Assembly (NCBI GenBank): GCA_008080815.1 | Contig: VMDM01000024.1 | Span: forward strand, 1-64,000 | Direction of reading: 5' to 3' | Origin: Candidatus Nitrosopumilus sp. | GTDB lineage: Archaea > Thermoproteota > Nitrososphaeria > Nitrososphaerales > Nitrosopumilaceae | DNA: 64,000 bases | In this document: piece after piece, positions 25,277 through 33,729 of the stretch | Layout of the letters: each line of letters starts with the position of its first letter | Position numbering within the stretch: position 1 is the stretch's first letter | Position numbers and translations under genes: made by a program | Notes under the pieces: model-generated | Seen by the model: only the letters and a program-made list of their open reading frames with translations | Told to the model about the DNA's origin: nothing | Databases searched by the model: none

Positions 25277-25489
25277 ATGAGTATGAATAATAGAGAAAAA
25301 TTAATCGCAATTATAGCAAATGGAATTTCTGTTTTTTCATTATTGCAAGAACGTGATGAAATTCCAAAAAATACAACCATGTATGATTTTGTTTTAAAAG
25401 TAATACCTGAGGATTTAAAATCAGAACTAAGCGTAGAATTAATTGATGAGATCTTTGTTTTTGTGACTTCGACACATAATAATTCATAA
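25277..25489 (+). CDS. Hypothetical protein (70 aa)
   Basis: A small helical protein, MSMNNREKLIAIIANGISVF then TMYDFVLKVIPEDLKSELSV. It has a Ser/Thr-Asn tail (TSTHNNS). No motif found. It ends 26 bases upstream of purP on the same strand and may be co-transcribed with it. Confidence 0.5.
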   Translation: MSMNNREKLIAIIANGISVFSLLQERDEIPKNTTMYDFVLKVIPEDLKSELSVELIDEIFVFVTSTHNNS

Positions 25490-25515
25490 GTAATGAAACA
25501 AGACAACTATCACAG

Positions 25516-26541
25516 ATGACATCTATAGCAACATTGGGATCTCATTGTTCATTACAGGTGCTAAAAGGTGCAAAAGATGAAGGATTCAAAACTTTACTGG
25601 TTTGTGAAAAAAAACGTGAAAAATTATACAAAAGATTTCCCTTTATCGATGAATTAATCGTAGTTGATAATTTTAAAGAAGTATTAGATTCAAAATGTCA
25701 ATCTATTCTTGAACAAAATAATGCTGTTTTGATTCCTCATGGTACTTTAATTGCCCAAATGTCTTCTGATGAAATTGAATCTATCAAGACTCCAATTTTT
25801 GGAAACAAGTGGATTTTAAGATGGGAGTCAGACCGAGAGATGAAAGAGAAATTAATGCGAGAAGCGAATCTTCCAATGCCAAAACCAGTAACTCATCCTA
25901 GTCAAATTGAAAAACTTTCAATTGTCAAAAGACAAGGAGCCGCTGGTGGAAAGGGTTACTTTATGGCTGCAAATGAAGATGATTACAATACAAAAAGAAA
26001 TCAATTAATTTCTGAAGGTATAATTTCTAAAGATGAAACTCTGTATATTCAAGAGTATGCAGCTGGCGTATTGGCATATCTAACTTTCTTCTATTCACCA
26101 CTAAAAGATGAATTAGAATTCTACGGGGTTGATCAAAGACATGAATCTGACATTGAGGGATTGGGTAGAATTCCTGCTGATCAACAAATGAAATCAAATA
26201 AAGTTCCTTCCTTTAACGTAATTGGAAATAGTCCTTTAGTTCTAAGGGAATCTCTTTTAGATGAAGTATATACAATGGGCGAAAACTTTGTTGAAGCTGC
26301 AAAAAGAATTGTTGCACCTGGAATGAATGGACCCTTTTGTATTGAAGGTGTATATGATGAAAATGCAAAATTCACATCATTTGAATTTTCAGCAAGAATT
26401 GTAGCTGGCTCAAATATCTACATGGATGGTTCCCCCTATTATTCACTTTTGTTTAATGAAACAATGAGTATGGGAAAACGAATTGCAAGAGAAATAAAAA
26501 TTGCAGATAATGAAAAACAATTAGACAAAATAACTACTTAG
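25516..26541 (+). CDS. purP: FAICAR synthetase PurP (formate-dependent)
   Basis: The archaeal ATP-grasp enzyme that formylates AICAR with free formate and ATP, replacing the bacterial PurH transformylase step. The protein is 341 residues, as usual. It opens IATLGSHCSLQVLKGAKDEG with the family's active-site region, and has SIVKRQGAAGGKGYF (ATP-grasp loop) and FCIEGVYDENAKFTSFEFSARI near the metal site. Its stop overlaps the convergent phnE gene by 8 bases. purK/purE are at 0.8-2.6 kb. Confidence 0.95.
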   Translation: MTSIATLGSHCSLQVLKGAKDEGFKTLLVCEKKREKLYKRFPFIDELIVVDNFKEVLDSKCQSILEQNNAVLIPHGTLIAQMSSDEIESIKTPIFGNKWILRWESDREMKEKLMREANLPMPKPVTHPSQIEKLSIVKRQGAAGGKGYFMAANEDDYNTKRNQLISEGIISKDETLYIQEYAAGVLAYLTFFYSPLKDELEFYGVDQRHESDIEGLGRIPADQQMKSNKVPSFNVIGNSPLVLRESLLDEVYTMGENFVEAAKRIVAPGMNGPFCIEGVYDENAKFTSFEFSARIVAGSNIYMDGSPYYSLLFNETMSMGKRIAREIKIADNEKQLDKITT

Positions 26542-27331
26542 ATTTAGTTTTAATCGACACTTCCTGACCATGTTGTGATTTGATAATGTACTTGTCTCTT
26601 ATTTTGACACTAGCCCAATCTATTGCCAAGACTGTAATCAAAACAACTATCATGAAAATTGCAGCTTTTCCATATTCGAAAAATTTGATGTAATTAATTA
26701 TGTAAAATCCAATTCCACCTGCACCAACTAATCCCAAAATACTTGTCTGTCTTACATTATAATCAAACATGTATAGAAACTGACTAAGTAAATGTGGTGC
26801 AGATTCCGGAATTACTACATACCGAATTAACTGCCATTTTGAAACACCGATTGAAGATACTGCATCAACAGGATCAGAATCTATTGTTTCTATGGACTCG
26901 TATTGTAATTTTGCTACAAATCCTATTGTGTACATAATAATGGCTAAAACTCCAGCAAAAGGTCCCAAGCCCACCATGATTACAAATAAAATTGCCCATA
27001 AAATAGATGGAAATGTTCTGATTGCTGCCAAAATTGCACGCATGGGAGCATAAACAAACTTACTGTTAAGATTCCTTGCAGCAAAAAGGCTCAGTGGTAG
27101 TGAAATTGCTACTCCTACCACAGTTCCAATAAATGCCATTTGAATTGTTTCAAACATTGCCCATAGTGCAGTAGGAACATACTTTGGATCAACTTGAACT
27201 AATTCTTCTGCAACAATTCCAAGGTTTGGTAAACCTTCAACAAATTCTATAGGATTGGCATCTACATTATATGAAGCGACTACAAGTAGTGCAATAATCA
27301 CACCAATGATAAGATTATTTTTTTGATTCAC
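26534..27331 (-). CDS. phnE: Phosphonate-type ABC transporter permease PhnE
   Basis: A permease of 265 residues. The N-terminal helix MNQKNNLIIGVIIALLVVAS and five or six further membrane segments are visible. The cytoplasmic EAA loop DAVSSIGVSKWQLIRYVVIP, which contacts the ATPase, is intact. The GTG start overlaps the end of phnC by 17 bases, so the two are coupled. It moves the substrate across the membrane with PhnC and PhnD; phosphonate, phosphite or phosphate are candidate substrates for the family. Confidence 0.9.
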   Translation of the reverse strand: MNQKNNLIIGVIIALLVVASYNVDANPIEFVEGLPNLGIVAEELVQVDPKYVPTALWAMFETIQMAFIGTVVGVAISLPLSLFAARNLNSKFVYAPMRAILAAIRTFPSILWAILFVIMVGLGPFAGVLAIIMYTIGFVAKLQYESIETIDSDPVDAVSSIGVSKWQLIRYVVIPESAPHLLSQFLYMFDYNVRQTSILGLVGAGGIGFYIINYIKFFEYGKAAIFMIVVLITVLAIDWASVKIRDKYIIKSQHGQEVSIKTKSK

Positions 27332-28145
27332 TAGAATACATCTCCATTATTTCATCGGTTGTCATATCTCCAGTTTGAAAATCAACAATTGTATCTCCTT
27401 CTACTCCAATTTCTAAAATTTTGTTACCTTCTTTAATTACTGCAACACGATTTGCATATTCTAAAGCTAATTGCATATCATGATGTACCATCACTGCAGT
27501 CAAATTCATTCTTTTTTGAGCATCTGCAACTAAATCCATAATTTCTCTAGATGTGACATGATCTAATTCAGAAACAATTTCATCTGCTAAAAGAATATGT
27601 GGTTTTTGCATTAATGCTCGTGCAATTGCCACTCTTCTTTTTTCACCTCCACTAAGCATGTATGCTTTACGATTTTCTTTTCCTTTCAATCCCACCTGTG
27701 AAATAATTTTTTTTGCCTCATTGATTTCATCTTCTGGAAATTTATTGAATAATGATTGAATTTTGTTTAATCTTGGTAATGCCCCAATCAATACATTTTG
27801 TAATACTGTACTATTTTTGATCAATCCCAAATTTTGTGGAATGTATCCTATAGTATGCATCATTTTTTTAAATTTTTTATCATTAGTATTTGGTGTTAAA
27901 TAATCGACTTTGATTGTTCCTTTACTTGATACCATCATTCCATTTAATAATTTCAATAACGTTGATTTTCCAGAACCTGATTGACCAACAATAGCATAAT
28001 TTGTTCCACGATCGATTGATAAATTCACTCCTTCTAATGCATAGCTTTTAGAATCATATGATGTCCATACATCATTCATCTGAATGATTTTTTTTGTTAA
28101 AATAAAAGAAAAATTTTGGGAATCATTTAATGATTTTTTTTCCAT
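27315..28145 (-). CDS. phnC: Phosphonate-type ABC transporter ATPase PhnC
   Basis: An ABC ATPase of 276 residues. Walker A is VGQSGSGKSTLLKL, the signature is MLSGGEKRRVAIARAL (LSGGE instead of LSGGQ), Walker B is PHILLADEIVSELD and the H-loop VMVHHDMQLAL. The family's typical PhnC C-terminus of 40 or so residues is present. Operon order is phnD-phnC-phnE. Confidence 0.92.
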   Translation of the reverse strand: MEKKSLNDSQNFSFILTKKIIQMNDVWTSYDSKSYALEGVNLSIDRGTNYAIVGQSGSGKSTLLKLLNGMMVSSKGTIKVDYLTPNTNDKKFKKMMHTIGYIPQNLGLIKNSTVLQNVLIGALPRLNKIQSLFNKFPEDEINEAKKIISQVGLKGKENRKAYMLSGGEKRRVAIARALMQKPHILLADEIVSELDHVTSREIMDLVADAQKRMNLTAVMVHHDMQLALEYANRVAVIKEGNKILEIGVEGDTIVDFQTGDMTTDEIMEMYSSESKK

Positions 28146-28160
28146 TTTAATGATACCTGT

Positions 28161-29246
28161 TTATTTACTATAGTTTGATTTATCCAGAATTACCTGATCC
28201 AAACCAGTAAGTCTATCTATGTAGGTTCCAAATTCACCAATGTGCATACTGGTTGTAGTTGGAACTAAAGCGTCAGCACCATAGAGGTTTTTTAGAATTG
28301 AATTATTTTCATCATAATTCAATTTGATCAATGCATCAACTAGTGATTGTTTGGTACCACTTGACATATCCTTGCTTACTACAAATACATGTGATGGAAC
28401 TGGACCAATAGTTGTAATTGGTTTTAGTTTCTTTTGATCCTCTAAATCCAGATATTTTTGTGGTGCAATATCTGAGCCAAATGCAACATCTACATCTCCA
28501 TTTAGTAATAATTCAAGTGCTGCTTTATAGCCGCCAGTGAATGTGTAACTTTTGAAGTTTTTAGCTAATGCTGCTTCTAATGCAACAATATCATCTCCTT
28601 CAATGTTGATATATCCTTCAGTTACCAAAGTTCCCATTGGGCGAATGAATCCTGATGAACCAGTTATGCTGGTGAATGCAACTCGTTTTCCAACAGTATC
28701 CTCTAATGTTTGAATTGAGTTATCATCAGCCAATCCCCAAACTGTTGCTTGATAATTTACTTTACCTTCAACTAATTCAGATAGTACAGCTTCTGCGCCA
28801 GTTCTTTGATGAGTAATCCAGCCAGGTCCTGTATCCATAAATGCTGCATCAATGTGTCCAAAACGCATTCCTTCAATTATTGTTTCATAATTTGTAGGAA
28901 TGACGATTTCTACATTTACACCTAATTCTGATTCTAAGAATTTCTCCAGAGTTTCAGCTTTTGATGTTAATTCATCTGCTTTTTCAACTGGAATAAAACC
29001 AATTGTGATTTTATCTACATCGACTGATTTTGAATCAGAAATTTTGATGATGTCATTTTCTACTAGAAATTTAATTCCGTTAAGAAATGTAGTATCATCA
29101 ACAGTGCCCTCTGCCCACCATCCGGCATTATTTTTAATCCATGAAGGGACTAAATCTTCTGCATAAACTGTGGGTGAAATTGCCCATACTGCAGTAACTA
29201 TAGAAAATACTGCAATAATTGCTGTCAATCTTTTCTGATTTAACAT
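28161..29246 (-). CDS. phnD: Phosphonate-type substrate-binding protein PhnD, fused to a surface domain
   Basis: A 361-residue periplasmic-type binding protein. A signal peptide (about 1-30) ends near PTVYAED. Residues about 33-69 form the thaumarchaeal surface domain with VPSWIKNNAGWWAEGTVDD. From about residue 79 the PhnD fold begins (ITIGFIPVEKADELTSKAE). The PhnD phosphate-recognising region includes FTSITGSSGFIRPMG. It delivers the substrate to PhnE/PhnC. An N-terminal ATG follows a TATA-like box AATTTAAATA about 29 bases upstream. Exact ligand unknown. Confidence 0.9.
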   Translation of the reverse strand: MLNQKRLTAIIAVFSIVTAVWAISPTVYAEDLVPSWIKNNAGWWAEGTVDDTTFLNGIKFLVENDIIKISDSKSVDVDKITIGFIPVEKADELTSKAETLEKFLESELGVNVEIVIPTNYETIIEGMRFGHIDAAFMDTGPGWITHQRTGAEAVLSELVEGKVNYQATVWGLADDNSIQTLEDTVGKRVAFTSITGSSGFIRPMGTLVTEGYINIEGDDIVALEAALAKNFKSYTFTGGYKAALELLLNGDVDVAFGSDIAPQKYLDLEDQKKLKPITTIGPVPSHVFVVSKDMSSGTKQSLVDALIKLNYDENNSILKNLYGADALVPTTTSMHIGEFGTYIDRLTGLDQVILDKSNYSK

Positions 29247-29270
29247 GTAATCGGGTTAGTCTAAGCTAAG

Positions 29271-29319
29271 TATTTAAATTAAAATTTCATTCCAAGTTGT
29301 CATTCTAAGATTATAGAAT
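29271..29319 (-). promoter_or_regulatory. phnD promoter with upstream inverted repeat
   Basis: On the minus strand AATTTAAATA (29271-29280) is a strong TATA-like box about 29 bases before the phnD ATG. Between 29302 and 29319 is ATTCTA-N6-TAGAAT, a perfect inverted repeat 20-40 bases upstream of the box and just past the stop of the wHTH gene. Its position suits an activator or repressor site for phnDCE, perhaps for one of the two wHTH proteins encoded next to it. Confidence 0.45.
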
Positions 29320-29321
29320 TA

Positions 29322-29672
29322 CTAATCAGATGATTTTGGATTCTCGGTGTTAGGATAAAGATTCAGACTAGGTTCCAGATTATCAAGTGTAATCTCTACT
29401 TTTCCAATTCTACTACGATAAAGCTTAATTTTTTTCCCCTCAGGTGAAATAATGAATTTATCTACTTCTGCTAAAGCTAATTCTTCTAAATTGGAAAGTG
29501 TTTTGTATACTGTTGAAAGAGAAATTTTTAATTCTTCAGCAATTTGTGTGGCATCTTTTGATTGAGATTTTACAGAAAAAAGTACAGAACGTGTGCATAC
29601 ATTACTCAATGTTTCAATAATTTTTTGAGTAATATCAAATTCAGATAATTGGATAATGTTTGGTTTGGCCAT
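29322..29672 (-). CDS. Winged-helix transcriptional regulator, copy 2
   Basis: A protein of 116 residues with a winged helix at about 15-80. IAEELKISLSTVYKTLSNLE is the recognition helix and LALAEVDKFIISPEGKKIKL the wing. It is a paralogue of the gene just upstream (shared YDISQK/FDITQK opening, SSVYKKLSDLEEL/STVYKTLSNLEEL core). The C-terminus is a short tail PNTENPKSSD. Its stop is close to the phnD promoter, so it may regulate the transporter; not shown. Confidence 0.75.
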   Translation of the reverse strand: MAKPNIIQLSEFDITQKIIETLSNVCTRSVLFSVKSQSKDATQIAEELKISLSTVYKTLSNLEELALAEVDKFIISPEGKKIKLYRSRIGKVEITLDNLEPSLNLYPNTENPKSSD

Positions 29673-29676
29673 GATA

Positions 29677-30009
29677 TCACTTGTTAGGTATCAATAACAA
29701 TTGAGGATCAGGTTTTTTTATAGATATATCTGCGCGACTGATTCTACTTTTGTAAACTTTGAATTTACGTCCTTTTTCAGAAATCATCCACTTTTCTACC
29801 TCTATTAGAGTCAGTTCTTCAAGATCTGAAAGTTTTTTGTAAACCGAACTTAGGGGAATTTTTAATTTTATCGATAATTCTGTTGCTGTGGCGCCTTTTT
29901 TAACTACAGAAAATAAAATCGTTCTTGATTCTGAATCAGCTAAAGCTTCGATTACTTTTTGAGATATATCGTATTTTTTTAACTGTGGTAATGATAATTT
30001 TTTTGACAT
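29677..30009 (-). CDS. Winged-helix transcriptional regulator, copy 1
   Basis: A protein of 110 residues. The winged helix (about 15-80) contains ATELSIKLKIPLSSVYKKLS and LTLIEVEKWMISEKGRKFKV. It is followed by its paralogue after 4 bases, a tandem duplication with co-translation. No sensor domain beyond the 30-residue C-terminus. The pair is placed directly upstream of phnDCE on the same strand. Confidence 0.75.
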   Translation of the reverse strand: MSKKLSLPQLKKYDISQKVIEALADSESRTILFSVVKKGATATELSIKLKIPLSSVYKKLSDLEELTLIEVEKWMISEKGRKFKVYKSRISRADISIKKPDPQLLLIPNK

Positions 30010-30085
30010 ATTTTTAAAATAGAAATTAATTATTTATACTCATTGTTCTGATTCTAGAGAATGAGAATATTAAGAAATTATTAAT

Positions 30086-30796
30086 TTATTGTTTTTTGTC
30101 TATTTTTTGCCAAAATAAACCATGAATAAATCCCAAGATAATCCAAAAACAAGTTAATGACAATGCAGAAGCAATTCTAAAATTATTCACTAATTCCATA
30201 GGGGCAAAAATCTTATCTGGATTTTCAGGCATTAAAATAAAAATAGATGCGATAAAAGCTCCAAAACCTAACAATGCAAACCATCTTTTATTTTTGAAGA
30301 GTTTTTTTGAAATTTTATAAAATCCTAATGCGCCAAAACCTGAAATTCCAATAAACATCAAATACAAAGTGGTTCTAAGAACAATTGTTTCTTCTTCACC
30401 TACCGTTGGTGGATTACTAGGATATTTTAAAAATGGAATCAAGAAAATAGTAGCCCATAAAATTCCACTCAAAATCAAACTTTTTTTCATGAAAGAATTT
30501 CCAGGTAGTGAATCTTTTGATAAACTGAAAATTATTCCAAATAAAGAACCAAACACAATCCCAAGAATTACTGACGCAAAAATCTGTCCTCCTTTTTGCC
30601 ATGTCCTATACCCTTCATATTCAATCCAAAATTGTGGGGTGTCTTCTGCCTTACCAGATTCAAATAGGTGTTGATTTTCCAATCCAATTGCTTCATCAAG
30701 AAACGGTTCTACTACAAACAAATTGATTCCGCCGTAGATTAAACCTGAAAATGCACCTGACACTAGGATAGATATTATAAAAATAGATGATTTCAT
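30086..30796 (-). CDS. cbtA: CbtA family membrane protein
   Basis: A 236-residue membrane protein with about six helices, the first being IFIISILVSGAFSGLIYGG. The glycine-rich helices and acidic loop (WIEYEGYRTWQKGG) match CbtA, which together with CbtB is predicted to transport cobalt because many members are controlled by B12 riboswitches. No such riboswitch is seen here. cbtB starts immediately upstream (9 bases), so cbtB-cbtA is an operon. Confidence 0.85.
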   Translation of the reverse strand: MKSSIFIISILVSGAFSGLIYGGINLFVVEPFLDEAIGLENQHLFESGKAEDTPQFWIEYEGYRTWQKGGQIFASVILGIVFGSLFGIIFSLSKDSLPGNSFMKKSLILSGILWATIFLIPFLKYPSNPPTVGEEETIVLRTTLYLMFIGISGFGALGFYKISKKLFKNKRWFALLGFGAFIASIFILMPENPDKIFAPMELVNNFRIASALSLTCFWIILGFIHGLFWQKIDKKQ

Positions 30797-30805
30797 GACA
30801 TTAAA

Positions 30806-31021
30806 CTAATGACAGGGAAATCCTGCAGCATGTCTCATATCATGAGTGAGTTCATGGAGAAATGAATCTGTAAATGCTTGTTCACCATAAACTAAACTAA
30901 AAACATGTCCTTGATCAAAACCTACAAGAAACAATCCTGCAACAAAGATCAAACCCAAAGCAATTAATGCTAATTTTGGAACACTGTTTTTGGAGACATT
31001 AATTTGTCTAGTTTCAGACAT
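30806..31021 (-). CDS. cbtB: CbtB family metal-binding membrane protein
   Basis: CbtB, 71 residues, with one membrane helix (about 17-34) and the conserved C-terminal histidine/cysteine sequence ELTHDMRHAAGFPCH, which is likely to bind the metal. It is a partner of CbtA in cobalt uptake by prediction. It starts at ATG 31021 with a TTAAATATA box about 25 bases upstream. Confidence 0.85.
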   Translation of the reverse strand: MSETRQINVSKNSVPKLALIALGLIFVAGLFLVGFDQGHVFSLVYGEQAFTDSFLHELTHDMRHAAGFPCH

Positions 31022-31041
31022 TACTGAATTGATATGATGAA

Positions 31042-31079
31042 TATATTTAAGCTCTTGGATGATTTATCCAATTTATAAA
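31042..31079. promoter_or_regulatory. cbtB promoter region with TTGGAT-N5-ATCCAA operator candidate
   Basis: The 71-base gap between cbtB and a divergent winged-helix gene contains a perfect inverted repeat TTGGAT-GATTT-ATCCAA (31055-31071). The repeat is flanked by a TATA box for cbtB (TTAAATATA on the minus strand, 31042-31050) and an ATTTATAAA box on the + strand (31071-31079). This arrangement suits a repressor binding site controlling both directions. Confidence 0.55.
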
Positions 31080-31092
31080 GTGAATAATTAAT

Positions 31093-31722
31093 TTGAAAGA
31101 AAAAATTCAGACACTTCAAAATATTGTCTCACGAAAGGGATCTACAAAAATTCTTAGTTTCAGCATACCGCATGTCTTCAAAGCTTTACAATTATTGTAT
31201 CGTGAATCCTATGTTAGTAGAATAAGATTTGAAAAAGAGATCCATATTGGAGCAGGTGCGGTTAAAACTTTGATCAGTCATCTAAAACAAGAAGAAATAG
31301 TAGAGTCTACAAGATCAGGTACATTTCTTACAAAAAAAGGGCTAGAATTTACCAAAAAAATATTGAATGTTTTACCTCGAGAATGTACTCTGCCAAAAAG
31401 TTCTGCGTTTCTAGGGAAATACAATCATGCAATATTAATTAAAAATTATTCTACAAGAATCAAATCTGGTATTGAACAAAGAGATTATGCTATAATGTAT
31501 GGTGCTAATGGTTGTACGACAATGGTTTTTCAGAAAAATAAATGTACTTTTCCTGGAGATGAAAAAAATTGTCTAATAAATAATAAAGATATTGAGAAAA
31601 TTATTTTAGAAAAACTATGCCCTGAAAATGGAGATGTTATTTTGGTAACTTCAGCATCGAATTTGTTTGTCGCTGAAATATCTGCAAAAAATTCAGCATT
31701 GTGGACATTGGCATCATTTTAG
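31093..31722 (+). CDS. DUF4443-like winged-helix regulator
   Basis: A protein of 209 residues starting at TTG, since no ATG lies in frame nearby. An N-terminal winged helix spans about 20-80 (FEKEIHIGAGAVKTLISHLK, then a wing with TRSGTFLTKKGLEF). The C-terminal domain (about 95-205) resembles DUF4443 and contains two cysteines in CTTMVFQKNKCTFPGDEKNC with a third, which may bind a metal. Divergent from cbtBA and separated by a palindrome, so it is probably the local regulator; the ligand could be cobalt or B12. Inference. Confidence 0.7.
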   Translation: MKEKIQTLQNIVSRKGSTKILSFSIPHVFKALQLLYRESYVSRIRFEKEIHIGAGAVKTLISHLKQEEIVESTRSGTFLTKKGLEFTKKILNVLPRECTLPKSSAFLGKYNHAILIKNYSTRIKSGIEQRDYAIMYGANGCTTMVFQKNKCTFPGDEKNCLINNKDIEKIILEKLCPENGDVILVTSASNLFVAEISAKNSALWTLASF

Positions 31723-31756
31723 ACAAGTATTTACTGTTAATTAAAAAATTGAATTT

Positions 31757-32407
31757 ATGAATAATAATGTCTTTTTTTTAGTACCAATTATCGTTGGAAT
31801 GATTTCCGGAATATTTTTGATTTATTCAATTGATGATGATGCTGAATCTCTAAAAATTACTTCAAAAGCATTAATTCAAAATGGCTCACCAATTTTAGGC
31901 AATCCTGACGCACCAATCACGATACTTGAATGGGGCGATTACCAGTGTACCTATTGTTACAAATTTCATCAAAATTCATTGAATATCATTTTTGAAGATT
32001 ACATTCAAACAGGAAAAGTTAAACTTGTTTTCAAAGATTTTCCTCTAAATGGGGACGATTCCGTTTTAGGTGCACAAGCAACACATTGTGCTAATGATCA
32101 AAACAAGTTTTGGGAATTCCATAATGAGTTATACGATAATTGGAAAGGTGAAAGAACCGGATGGATTACCAGAGAGTCATTATCTGAGTTTGCAAAAAAT
32201 ATAGAACTTGATGTGGAACAATTTGATAATTGCATTGAAGATCTAACTTATTTAGATAAAGTTTCCACCAATCATGAATTTGGTAAAGAAATTGGAATTG
32301 ATGCCACCCCATCTTTTTTGGTATTTAATGATGAAAAAATGATTAAAATTCGAGGAAATCAGCCTCTAGAGGTTTTTCTAAAAACCTTTGGAGAGTTTCA
32401 ATCATAA
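31757..32407 (+). CDS. DsbA-like thioredoxin-fold disulphide oxidoreductase
   Basis: A 216-residue protein, anchored by an N-terminal membrane helix (about 4-25) with the catalytic domain outside the cell. The active site is WGDYQCTYCYKFH (CxxC with CTYC), and the cis-Pro lies in IDATPSFLVFND. The spacing matches the DsbA/Thioredoxin_4 family, which forms or isomerises disulphide bonds in exported proteins. No DsbB or VKOR partner is in the window. It is 35 bases downstream of the DUF4443-like gene. Confidence 0.88.
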   Translation: MNNNVFFLVPIIVGMISGIFLIYSIDDDAESLKITSKALIQNGSPILGNPDAPITILEWGDYQCTYCYKFHQNSLNIIFEDYIQTGKVKLVFKDFPLNGDDSVLGAQATHCANDQNKFWEFHNELYDNWKGERTGWITRESLSEFAKNIELDVEQFDNCIEDLTYLDKVSTNHEFGKEIGIDATPSFLVFNDEKMIKIRGNQPLEVFLKTFGEFQS

Positions 32408-32448
32408 ATTGTCAAAATTAATATCGGCAATTTCTATAGATAGCACAA

Positions 32449-33729
32449 ATGGGAAAAATTGAGATTGAAAAACAAGATTCAGTAAAAATCTACAAGATCC
32501 GTAAAGTCCTCGATGAACTATCTCGTAAAGCTGGTAGAGGTACTGAATTAATCACCGTATACATACCCAAAGGAAAACAATTACATGAAATTATTGGAAC
32601 TTTGCAACAGGAACAAGGAACTGCAGACAATATCAAATCAGATCTTACTCGTTCACATGTGGTCGATTCTCTTGGAAAAGTTATTCAGAGATTGAAATTA
32701 TATAAAAAAACTCCAGACAGAGGTCTTGTCATGTTTTGTGGTGCTCTTCCTCCAGAAGAAGGTGGCCCATTAGGCAGTGAAGTGGTAAAAGTATGGGAAG
32801 TTGATCCTCCAAAAGATCTAAATCAGTATTTGTATAGGTGTGATGATCATTTTCACGTAGATATTCTAAAAGATATGCTAAAAGATGATAATCTTATCGG
32901 ATTTTTAGCAATAGATTCAAAGGATGCAGGTTGGGGATTATTACACGGTGAGAAAATTGAAGTTCTTGCCCAAACAGGTTCTGGAGTTGCAGGAAAACAT
33001 AGACAAGGAGGACAATCTGCAAAAAGATTTCAAAAATTAAGAGAGATGGAATTAACATATTATTTTAACAGAGTTGCTCAAACTACGAGAGAATATTTCA
33101 TCGATATTTATCCTGTAAAAGGACTAATTATTTCTGGACCTGGTCCAACAAAAGAAGATTTCATTAATGGAAATTATCTGGAATATAGATTACAAAACAA
33201 CATCATATCTACAATAGATTCTTCCTATTCTGGTGCAGAAGGAATTAGAGAGGCTTTTGCCAAAGCATCAGATATTTTGGGAAATTTCCGTCTAGTTGAA
33301 GAGAAAAAACTAGTAGAAGACCTATTCAGAGAAATTAACACCAATACTGGAAAAGGTTCCTATGGATTACAAGAAGTTATAGATTATCTTAAAAATAATG
33401 TAGTTGATACTTTGATTATTACTGATGATACAAATCTATTTCGTGTAGAAGGATTATGTAAAAGATGTAAAACTCTTCAAGAAGAAATTATTGAACTGCC
33501 CCAAGTAATTCCTAAAAAAACTCAATACACAACGAGTCCATGTCCTAGTTGTAATGCAATGGAAGTAGATGCTATTGAGCAAGATATAGTGGATTATTTG
33601 GAATTAATTGCATCAAAAACAGGTTCAAAGTTAGAAGTTGTTTCAGGAGCTGCTGAACATGGAAATATGTTATCTAGTTTAGGAAAAGTTGGTGCAATTT
33701 TAAGATATAATCCTGGACATGCTAAATAA
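32449..33729 (+). CDS. prf1: Peptide chain release factor aRF1
   Basis: aRF1, 426 residues, recognises all three stop codons and triggers peptide release. NIKS (residues 61-64) reads the stop codon, GGQ (187-189, in KHRQGGQSAKRF) reaches the ribosomal peptidyl-transferase centre, and the C-terminal domain carries zinc-type cysteines (CKRCKTL and CPSC). Its stop overlaps the end of the convergent HIT gene by 8 bases. Confidence 0.97.
   Translation: MGKIEIEKQDSVKIYKIRKVLDELSRKAGRGTELITVYIPKGKQLHEIIGTLQQEQGTADNIKSDLTRSHVVDSLGKVIQRLKLYKKTPDRGLVMFCGALPPEEGGPLGSEVVKVWEVDPPKDLNQYLYRCDDHFHVDILKDMLKDDNLIGFLAIDSKDAGWGLLHGEKIEVLAQTGSGVAGKHRQGGQSAKRFQKLREMELTYYFNRVAQTTREYFIDIYPVKGLIISGPGPTKEDFINGNYLEYRLQNNIISTIDSSYSGAEGIREAFAKASDILGNFRLVEEKKLVEDLFREINTNTGKGSYGLQEVIDYLKNNVVDTLIITDDTNLFRVEGLCKRCKTLQEEIIELPQVIPKKTQYTTSPCPSCNAMEVDAIEQDIVDYLELIASKTGSKLEVVSGAAEHGNMLSSLGKVGAILRYNPGHAK

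Noticed and set aside
31022-31092. Cobalamin riboswitch before cbtB
   Set aside because: The gap is only 71 bases with no B12-box-like sequence or large fold; a palindrome is present instead.
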